In this document: positions 5,600 to 9,945 of the stretch, piece after piece
Position numbering within the stretch: position 1 is the first letter of the stretch
How the letters are laid out: every line of letters begins with the position of its first letter
Made by a program: the position numbers and the translations under genes
Source of the DNA: Solobacterium sp.
GTDB taxonomy: Bacteria > Bacillota_I > Bacilli_A > Erysipelotrichales > Erysipelotrichaceae
DNA length: 9,945 bases
NCBI GenBank assembly: GCA_017543005.1
Contig: JAFWEA010000102.1
Coordinates: 1 to 9,945, forward strand
Reading direction: 5' to 3'
Notes under the pieces: generated by a model
Databases searched by the model: none
Told to the model about the DNA's origin: nothing
What the model saw: only the letters and a program-made list of their open reading frames with translations

Positions 5600-6835
5600 A
5601 TGACAAAAGTGAATGTAATATCCGGATTTCTCGGCGCCGGAAAAACAACTTTGATTGCCAAACTGCTGAAGGATGTCTTCCAGGGTGAACAGGTTGTCCT
5701 GGTAGAAAACGAATTCGGCGAAATCGGCATTGACGGCGGTTTCCTGAAGGAAGCCGGCATCCAGATCAACGAAATCAACAGCGGCTGCATCTGCTGCACA
5801 CTGAAGGGTGACTTTGAAGCCGCCCTGTACCAGGTCGTTGAGACCTATCATCCGGACCGGATCCTGATCGAACCGTCCGGTGTCGGCAAGCTCTCCGACA
5901 TCCTGCGGGCAATCCGCACGGTGGAAGGCCTGGAAATCGACAGCTACAGCACGGTTGTGGACGCTGCCCGCTGCCAGATCTACCACAAGAACTTCAAGGA
6001 GTTCTTCGATGATCAGATCGCAACAGCGACCTGTGTCATCCTGTCCCGGACCCAGAACGTCGATGCGGCCAAGCTGGAAGCGGATATGGCCATCATCCGG
6101 GAACTGAACCCGGAAGCCCGCGTCATCACCACACCGTGGGATGAGCTCGACGGCAAGATCATCTTCGATGCCATGACCGGATCCACTGACGGTTTCCCGG
6201 CAGACCTGGGTGAAGATGAAGATGAGGACGAAGAGGAAGAAGAGCACGAGCATCATCACCACCATCATCACGACGATGATGACGAAGAGTGCGAATGCCA
6301 TCATCACCATCATGACGATGATGAGGAATGTGAGTGCCATCACCACCATGACGACGATGATGAGGAGTGCGAGTGCCACCACCATCATGACGATGATGAG
6401 GAACATGAACACCATCACCACCATGATGACGATGAGGAACATGAACATCATCACCACAAGCATGCCGATCCGAATGAGGGCCTGAGCGAAGGCAACCGGA
6501 TCTATCTCGGTGAAGATGAACACGCCCATCACCACCATCACCATCATCACCCCCATGGTGAACACGATGCCGATGAAGTCTTCGATTCTGTCGGTATCGA
6601 GACCATCAACAAGTATTCCGAAGATGATCTGAAAGCCGCTCTGGCCGGTCTTGGTGAAAACATCGTCAGAGCCAAGGGTATCGTTCCGGACAAGAACGGC
6701 GGCTGGCTGTTCTTCGACTATGTTCCGGGTGACACCGAAATCCGCACCGGTTCTCCGGCTTATACAGGTCTGATCACCATCATCGGTGAAAAGGTCGATC
6801 TCGATCTGATCAAGCACCTGTTCGGAGTGAAATAA
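5600..6835 (+). CDS. COG0523/CobW-family GTPase with a His/Asp/Glu/Cys metal-binding repeat tract
   Basis: The 411-residue protein starts at an ATG with an AAGAAGG ribosome site; an earlier in-frame ATG at 5525 lies upstream of the promoter. The GTPase domain (1-200) has Walker A GFLGAGKTT (9-17), the family metal motif CICC (63-66) in NSGCICCTLK, and LIEPSGVGK (89-97) as the switch II/Walker B equivalent. The guanine-recognition NKxD position reads SRTQ (149-152). The CobW C-terminal domain spans about 325-411. Between them, residues 205-322 hold about 44 histidines and six cysteines in acidic repeats. COG0523 proteins hydrolyse GTP to insert or deliver metals such as zinc, cobalt or nickel in the cytoplasm. 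The tract implies metal binding or storage. The stop overlaps the next gene's ATG by one base, so the pair is translationally coupled. Confidence 0.93.
   Translation: MTKVNVISGFLGAGKTTLIAKLLKDVFQGEQVVLVENEFGEIGIDGGFLKEAGIQINEINSGCICCTLKGDFEAALYQVVETYHPDRILIEPSGVGKLSDILRAIRTVEGLEIDSYSTVVDAARCQIYHKNFKEFFDDQIATATCVILSRTQNVDAAKLEADMAIIRELNPEARVITTPWDELDGKIIFDAMTGSTDGFPADLGEDEDEDEEEEEHEHHHHHHHDDDDEECECHHHHHDDDEECECHHHHDDDDEECECHHHHDDDEEHEHHHHHDDDEEHEHHHHKHADPNEGLSEGNRIYLGEDEHAHHHHHHHHPHGEHDADEVFDSVGIETINKYSEDDLKAALAGLGENIVRAKGIVPDKNGGWLFFDYVPGDTEIRTGSPAYTGLITIIGEKVDLDLIKHLFGVK
6212..6565 (+). repeat. In-frame minisatellite encoding the His/acidic tract
   Basis: The core is tandem copies of about 36-48 nt, each encoding HHHH(H)-DDD(D)-EE followed by CEC or HEH. 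CEC occurs at residues 231-233, 244-246 and 257-259; HEH occurs at 216-218, 269-271 and 281-283. Copies use both CAT and CAC, GAT and GAC, and GAA and GAG, so the protein pattern is conserved better than the DNA. A second block of eight consecutive histidines (310-317) follows a short non-repetitive linker. Confidence 0.92.
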
Positions 6836-7776
6836 TGGCGGCTCCTGTCTATCTGTTCACCGGCTTCCTTGACAGCGGCAAGACGACCCTGATCAAGGAC
6901 ACGATGAATGACGAGCAGTTCATGGAAGGTGCCGGCCGGACCCTGATTCTCTGTTTCGAACAGGGTGAAACCGGTTATGACGAGAAATTCCTGGATGAGC
7001 ATAACGCCTTTATCGAATTCTTTGATGCCTCAACCCAGCTGACCGTTGAAAAAATGCGGGAGCTGGATACGATCTACCATCCCGGCCAGGTATTCATCGA
7101 ATACAACGGCAGTGAATCGATCAGCGAAACCCTGCTGCGGGGCATGCCGGATTTCTGGCCGCTGGTGGAGATCCTGACAACCGTAGACGCCTCTACGTTC
7201 GGAATCTTTATCAACAACATGCGTTCGCTGATGTTCGAGCAGATCCGCTACAGTGATGTCGTCATCTGCAACCGCTGCACGGAAGACACCAGCGCGATGC
7301 AGCTGCGCGGCAACATCAAGGCCATGAACAAGTTTGCCCAGATTTATTACGAGGGTGAATTCGGTGCCCCGGCCAACCTGAAAGGCGGCCTGCTGCCGTT
7401 TGACAAGAATGCCCCGGTCATTGACATCAAGGACGATGACTACGGTCTCTGGTACATGGATGCCATGGAAAACCCGGACACCTACAACGGGAAGAAGATC
7501 ATCCTGCGCGGCATGTACGCGGACAACATCAAGGGCTACAAGCAGTCCTTCATCCTCGGCCGGCGGGCTATGGTCTGCTGCGAAGCGGATACTTCCCTGT
7601 GCGGACTGACCGTCACCGGCGTCAAGATCTGGGAAATGCAGATGGGCATGTGGGTCGAAGTGGAAGGCACACTGAAGACCATACCGGTCGATAACGGCGG
7701 GAAGACGCTGGTCCTCTATGCCGAAAAGATCCGTCCTTACCAGGCGCCGGACAATCCATACGTTTATTTCAACTGA
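6835..7776 (+). CDS. COG0523-like P-loop protein fused to a TIGR03943/DUF1980-like C-terminal domain
   Basis: This 313-residue protein begins with a CobW-like P-loop, GFLDSGKTTL (10-19). A degenerate switch region follows, VFIEYNGSES (86-95), where COG0523 proteins have IExSG. NRCTED (146-151) sits where NKxD is expected. The CXCC metal motif is absent. From about 215 a different domain begins: NGKKIILRGMYAD (218-230), FILGRRAMVCCEADTSLCG (239-257) and MWVEVEGTLK (272-281). The CCxAD motif and the OB-like layout resemble the TIGR03943/DUF1980 (YcgQ) family, which accompanies a DUF318-type permease and is often zinc-linked; this match is from memory of the family. Its start overlaps the stop of the preceding GTPase gene, with GGAG 9 nt upstream inside that gene. 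I infer a partner or regulatory subunit for the His-rich GTPase. Confidence 0.8.
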   Translation: MAAPVYLFTGFLDSGKTTLIKDTMNDEQFMEGAGRTLILCFEQGETGYDEKFLDEHNAFIEFFDASTQLTVEKMRELDTIYHPGQVFIEYNGSESISETLLRGMPDFWPLVEILTTVDASTFGIFINNMRSLMFEQIRYSDVVICNRCTEDTSAMQLRGNIKAMNKFAQIYYEGEFGAPANLKGGLLPFDKNAPVIDIKDDDYGLWYMDAMENPDTYNGKKIILRGMYADNIKGYKQSFILGRRAMVCCEADTSLCGLTVTGVKIWEMQMGMWVEVEGTLKTIPVDNGGKTLVLYAEKIRPYQAPDNPYVYFN

Positions 7777-7782
7777 TTCACT

Positions 7783-7811
7783 CAGGTTCCCTCCGGGGAA
7801 CCTGTTTTTTT
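7783..7811 (+). terminator. Intrinsic terminator of the COG0523 operon
   Basis: A 9-bp stem (7783-7791 with 7796-7804) with a TCCG loop is followed by seven Ts. It is a textbook terminator 7 nt after the stop and has the same UNCG-class cap as the amidohydrolase terminator. Confidence 0.95.
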
Positions 7812-7821
7812 CTCCGTAAAA

Positions 7822-7896
7822 TGGAAAAGGAACCTGCCGCAAATACAGGTTCCGTTTCTTAATTTGGGGGAAAGAAATATCAAGCAATGCTTGGTT
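7822..7896 (-). ncRNA. Candidate ~75-nt small RNA (or 3'-UTR-derived RNA)
   Basis: A minus-strand -10, TATTAT (7908-7903), preceded by phased TTCACA repeats, would start transcription near 7896. The RNA would contain a short hairpin from the near-palindrome CAAGCA-A-TGCTTG (7881-7893). Next comes TTCTT-loop-AAGAA (7875-7855) with five consecutive Cs in the loop, then the stem at 7829-7853 followed by TTTT. C-rich loops in Firmicutes regulatory RNAs pair with Shine-Dalgarno sequences. No reading frame of note is present. The same segment could equally be the 3' untranslated region of the pentapeptide gene. Boundaries are estimates. Confidence 0.35.
7829..7853 (-). terminator. Terminator on the minus strand (pentapeptide operon or small RNA)
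   Basis: An 8-bp stem GGAACCTG/CAGGTTCC (7829-7836 with 7846-7853) has a 9-nt loop. On the minus strand TTTTCC follows directly. Its arms repeat the arm sequence of the adjacent plus-strand terminator, so alternative pairing between the two hairpins is possible. Confidence 0.6.
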
Positions 7897-7902
7897 GTCT
7901 TT

Positions 7903-7956
7903 ATAATACCGATACCTTGTGAAACATCTATGCACGAATTGTGAAATCTTTGTGAA
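7903..7956 (-). promoter_or_regulatory. Four 11-bp-phased TTCACA-type repeats before a -10 element
   Basis: On the minus strand the hexamers are TTCACA (7956-7951), TTCACA (7945-7940), TGCATA (7934-7929) and TTCACA (7923-7918), each exactly 11 bp apart. TATTAT (7908-7903) follows 9 bp after the last copy, with no recognisable -35. The repeats begin one base after the stop of the pentapeptide gene. Orientation and spacing match the site before the VTT-protein gene at 2177-2221. On the plus strand I see no -10 beyond the repeats. Confidence 0.5.
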
Positions 7957-7957
7957 A

Positions 7958-8578
7958 TCACTCTCTGATCTTCATGCCCAGCAGGGCTGCGCACAGCACC
8001 GCCTGATCCGGACTGATGATTGCCCCCTGCAGACCCTTCGGTTCCACCAGGATGCCGTCGATGATATTGCCGGCCAGAACCATTCCCTTCAGGGACGTAT
8101 CCAGGAATTCACAGCCGGTCAGATCGCAGGCATCAAACTGTGTGTCCTGCCAGCGGCACATGGTAAAAGCAGCTTCACTCAGCACACTCTCCCGGAATTC
8201 ACACAGTTTCATGGTACCGCTGCTGAAGTTGGCATAACTGCCCTTGCAGCCGTTTATCAGCACATCCTGCCATGAGGATTCCGAGAAGTCTGTTCCGGTC
8301 AGCCGGCAGATATGGAACTCGCTGCGCCGGAAGGCACATTCACGGAAATCCAGGTTGCTCAGGTCACAGTGTTCAAAGATGCAGTCCGCAAAGAGACACC
8401 CCCGCAGCCGGCCATGGAAGACCGCATTGCGGAAGGTACATTCCCGGAATTCATATCCTGCCAGCATTTCCGGCATCTCGACATTTTCAAAGAGATACCC
8501 CTCGCTCTGCTGATCCAGCGGAAAGACAGCCGGGGTCTGTTCCAGAGTCAATACGGGCGGACGGCGGTTCTTTTTCAC
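7958..8578 (-). CDS. Pentapeptide-repeat protein (Qnr/MfpA-like fold)
   Basis: The best start is a GTG at 8578-8576 that overlaps the kinase stop codon in GTGA, with a GGGAGG ribosome site 9 nt upstream; this gives 206 residues. An open frame continues upstream to 8800, but that part is a shadow of the kinase gene. From about 42 to 172 the sequence is a run of roughly 25 pentapeptides with Phe or Leu at the centre, such as CTFRN, CIFEH, CDLSN, LDFRE, CDLTG and CEFLD. These build a right-handed beta helix. The tail GAIISPDQAVLCAALLGMKI resembles the C-terminal helix that dimerises Qnr-type proteins. The length is close to Qnr (about 218). Some relatives protect DNA gyrase; most have no known role, so a resistance function is not claimed. 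It is translationally coupled to the PfkB kinase. Confidence 0.85.
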   Translation of the reverse strand: MKKNRRPPVLTLEQTPAVFPLDQQSEGYLFENVEMPEMLAGYEFRECTFRNAVFHGRLRGCLFADCIFEHCDLSNLDFRECAFRRSEFHICRLTGTDFSESSWQDVLINGCKGSYANFSSGTMKLCEFRESVLSEAAFTMCRWQDTQFDACDLTGCEFLDTSLKGMVLAGNIIDGILVEPKGLQGAIISPDQAVLCAALLGMKIRE

Positions 8579-9492
8579 AGCCGGATGCCTCCCGCCAGCA
8601 ATTCTTCGCGGCTCAGGAAGGAGTTGCGGCTCTGCACGACCAGGCGGCTCACCTGCCCGGCCATCACCGCGGCTTCCCGCAGATTCTTGCCGGCGGCCAG
8701 AGCAGCCAGAATGGTGCCGATATGGGCATCCCCGGCCCCGGTCCCGTTGACCTGCTCCGCCGGTTCCACCGGGATGGGATATACCGTACCGGCCATGCAT
8801 ACCGCCGCCGGACGGCTGCCATCCGTTACGACAACATCCGCGCCGGTCATTTTGCCGAGTTCTGCCGCCGCCTCTGTGGCAGTTTCAGCCATGATCCCTT
8901 CCCGCTTCAGCCAGGAAACCGCCTCACTCCGGTTCAGGTGGATCAGGGAGGCCAGTTCCATCATCTGCCGGCAGCGCTCCCGGTCAATGGAAAGGATCCG
9001 CGGCCCCGGCGCAAAGCAGATATAGTGATCCGGACAGGTCTTCAGGAAATCAATGATATGCTTTCCGGTTTCCTCCTCGATCTCCAGCCCGCATACATAA
9101 ACCGGGCCGTATTCCGCCATGTCCAGAGTATCAAACCACTCCCGCTTGAACCGGTACTCGGCCCCGTGCAGCGACATGAATGTCCGGTTGCCGCCCTCAT
9201 CGATCAGACAGTAACAGCAGCCGTTTTCCTCATCACTTTCCAGCACCGGGTGCACATTGCCGCGGGCACATTCACTGCGGATAAAATCACCATAGATCCC
9301 CTTGCCGATTGGCGAAAACAGCGTATACGGCATGTCCAAAGCTTCTATGGCCGAAGCCACGTTGAAGGCACAGCCGCCCAGCGCCAGACGCTGACCCCGC
9401 GGGTGCACATCCTCTTCCGAAGACGGCAGATGATCCAGCATGATATGCACATCGGCTACAGTCGAGCCGATCACCAGAATTCTGTTTTTCAT
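8575..9492 (-). CDS. PfkB/ribokinase-family carbohydrate kinase
   Basis: This 305-residue cytoplasmic kinase has the PfkB hallmarks. The N-terminal strand and substrate region read MKNRILVIGSTVADVHIML (1-19). The signature GGCAFNVASAIEAL (39-52) comes next, then IHLNRSEAVSW (184-194). The ATP-binding and anion-hole motif NGTGAGDAHIGT (249-260) carries the catalytic aspartate Asp255. The family phosphorylates a sugar or nucleoside hydroxyl with ATP; the substrate cannot be read from sequence. The ATG at 9492 has a GGAGA ribosome site 7 nt away. A frame upstream to 9567 adds 25 residues without a ribosome site and runs to the edge of the tRNA gene, so I reject it. The stop overlaps the GTG of the pentapeptide gene. 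No transporter or other sugar-pathway gene is nearby. Confidence 0.9.
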   Translation of the reverse strand: MKNRILVIGSTVADVHIMLDHLPSSEEDVHPRGQRLALGGCAFNVASAIEALDMPYTLFSPIGKGIYGDFIRSECARGNVHPVLESDEENGCCYCLIDEGGNRTFMSLHGAEYRFKREWFDTLDMAEYGPVYVCGLEIEEETGKHIIDFLKTCPDHYICFAPGPRILSIDRERCRQMMELASLIHLNRSEAVSWLKREGIMAETATEAAAELGKMTGADVVVTDGSRPAAVCMAGTVYPIPVEPAEQVNGTGAGDAHIGTILAALAAGKNLREAAVMAGQVSRLVVQSRNSFLSREELLAGGIRL

Positions 9493-9521
9493 AACAAGTT
9501 CTCCATCTTTCTTATTATGCC

Positions 9522-9547
9522 TTTTTTTCTGCCGGAGCAGAAGAAAA
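9522..9547 (-). promoter_or_regulatory. Stem-loop in the kinase leader or upstream region
   Basis: An 11-bp stem (9522-9532 with 9537-9547, one G-T pair) reads with a TCCG loop on the minus strand. It lacks a 3' T-run in either direction, so it is not a terminator. If the kinase is transcribed from the -10 at 9558-9553, this hairpin would be the first thing in its mRNA and could protect the 5' end. Confidence 0.4.
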
Positions 9548-9551
9548 CATG

Positions 9552-9557
9552 TATAAT
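9552..9557 (+). promoter_or_regulatory. -10 element of the tRNA-Arg gene
   Basis: A consensus TATAAT ends 10 nt before the first base of the tRNA, the expected distance for a very short 5' leader. No good -35 is present; that region is taken up by a hairpin. Confidence 0.6.
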
Positions 9558-9581
9558 ACTTGTGCATGCCCCCATAGTAAA
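9553..9581 (-). promoter_or_regulatory. Probable kinase-operon promoter overlapping the tRNA promoter
   Basis: The minus strand reads TTTACT (9581-9576) and TATTAT (9558-9553), 17 bp apart. The -35 lies inside the tRNA D-arm, and the -10 overlaps the tRNA -10 on the opposite strand. An alternative kinase -10 is CATAAT (9519-9514), with a shorter leader. Confidence 0.4.
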
Positions 9582-9642
9582 AAGGATATTACAAACCCCT
9601 CCTAAGGGTTAGTTGCAGGTTCGATTCCTACTGGGGGTGCCA
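9568..9642 (+). tRNA. tRNA-Arg, anticodon CCT
   Basis: A full cloverleaf folds by eye. The acceptor stem is 9568-9574 with 9632-9638. The D-stem is GTAA/TTAC (9577-9580, 9589-9592). The anticodon stem is AACCC/GGGTT with loop CTCCTAA and anticodon CCT at 9601-9603. The T-loop is TTCGATT (9620-9626), and CCA is encoded at 9640-9642. It decodes AGG. The acceptor begins with a G-T pair, and the T-stem has one C-A mismatch (9616-9630). The discriminator is G. Confidence 0.95.
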
Positions 9643-9650
9643 TAAAAGAA

Positions 9651-9672
9651 AAAACAGGCCGAGGCCTGTTTT
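9651..9672. terminator. Shared terminator of tRNA-Arg and the convergent gene
   Basis: A 9-bp stem (9651-9659 with 9664-9672) has a CGAG loop and A/T outer arms, so it can work in both directions. It lies 9 nt after the tRNA CCA and 5 nt beyond the stop of the minus-strand gene at 9678. Confidence 0.85.
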
Positions 9673-9677
9673 CATTT

Positions 9678-9945
9678 TCAGTATGCGTAGTGGTACGTGC
9701 TGATATACTCGAGCGTTCCGTCCGGCTGGTCCTCATACCCGTAACGGCTGGCCGGATAGAAATCAAATTCCAGATCATAGCGCTGCAGCTGGGGATCGAC
9801 AATACTGCCGTCCGGCCACATGCTGCCGTAATGACGGTCAACCAGTTCGTCATATTCCTGCTCGCTGTAGGCAATCTTGTTGCCCCAGACCGAGGCATGG
9901 AACGTGACATAGACACTGTTGTCCTTCAGATTTACCAGCCCGGAC
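9678..9945 (-). CDS. Unrecognised protein, C-terminal part only
   Basis: A minus-strand frame enters from the right edge and ends at TGA 9680-9678, giving 88 residues. It is rich in Tyr, Asp and Trp: VYVTFHASVWGNKIAYSEQE (11-30), then a tail ending YISTYHYAY. Alternating hydrophobic and polar residues suggest beta structure. There is no membrane anchor, cell-wall sorting signal or cysteine in the visible part. The composition could suit an extracytoplasmic lipoprotein domain, but the N-terminus is missing, so this cannot be tested. The correct frame is supported by the absence of internal stops, codon use like its neighbours, and the well-placed terminator. I do not recognise the family. Confidence 0.75.
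   Translation of the reverse strand, partial: SGLVNLKDNSVYVTFHASVWGNKIAYSEQEYDELVDRHYGSMWPDGSIVDPQLQRYDLEFDFYPASRYGYEDQPDGTLEYISTYHYAY

Noticed and set aside
5516..6817. 433-residue minus-strand frame opposite the His-rich GTPase
   Set aside because: It is a shadow of the strongly supported plus-strand gene. Its hydrophobic Met/Val repeats are just the antisense of His and Asp codons.
7887..7922. 11-codon plus-strand mini-frame preceded by GGGGGA
   Set aside because: Very short, no promoter, and the G-run is better explained as the complement of the C-rich loop of the candidate RNA.
7030..7935. 301-residue minus-strand frame opposite the second COG0523 gene
   Set aside because: Antisense shadow; its start lies within the repeat-bearing convergent spacer and it has no recognisable domain.
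8579..8800. N-terminal extension of the pentapeptide protein
   Set aside because: Low-complexity Gly/Arg-rich sequence that is the kinase gene read in another frame. The GTG at 8578 has a strong ribosome site.
8272..9612. 446-residue plus-strand frame across the kinase and pentapeptide genes
   Set aside because: Antisense to two genes with clear family motifs; no ribosome site, and it runs into the tRNA gene.
9568..9642. tRNA-Arg as an integration site for a mobile element
   Set aside because: No integrase and no repeat of the tRNA 3' end in the window; it is followed directly by an ordinary terminator.

Overview
The window reads as chromosomal DNA of a moderate-GC Gram-positive bacterium of the Firmicutes/Bacillota. 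Genes carry strong AAGGAG-type ribosome sites and nearly every unit ends in a compact intrinsic terminator. It also encodes a DUF5688 protein, a FemA/B-type aminoacyltransferase and a tandem pair of COG0523 metal-chaperone GTPases. The Erysipelotrichaceae are my best guess, but that is inference. I see no prophage, transposon or CRISPR structure.

Layout, left to right. A DUF5688 gene (minus) runs off the left edge. Divergent from it is a lone M20D amidohydrolase gene (912-2075), followed by a VTT/DedA-type membrane protein (2304-3113). A convergent minus-strand operon then encodes a FemA/B-family aminoacyltransferase and a small flavin/PNPOx-like protein (4834-3178). A 60-residue orphan protein (4958-5140) is followed by a four-cysteine 91-residue protein (5440-5165). 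Next is a two-gene operon (5600-7776). Its first gene encodes a COG0523/CobW GTPase with an extraordinary His/Asp/Glu/Cys repeat tract. Its second fuses a degenerate COG0523-like domain to a TIGR03943/DUF1980-like domain. A convergent minus operon encodes a PfkB sugar kinase coupled to a pentapeptide-repeat protein (9492-7958). It is followed by tRNA-Arg(CCT) and the 3' end of an unrecognised gene.

Most genes are ordinary housekeeping or accessory functions. The COG0523 pair is the clearest functional module: a metal-buffering or insertion GTPase translationally coupled to a partner with a permease-associated domain, probably for zinc or another transition metal.

The most interesting non-coding signal is a TTCACA hexamer repeated with an exact 11-bp period. 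It occurs in two places, before the VTT-protein gene and downstream of the pentapeptide gene. In both, the repeats read toward transcription and end 9-11 bp before a -10 element. This is the architecture of PhoB/PhoP-class response-regulator sites. The second site has no gene ahead of it, only about 75 nt with a C-rich loop and a terminator, so it may drive a small RNA.
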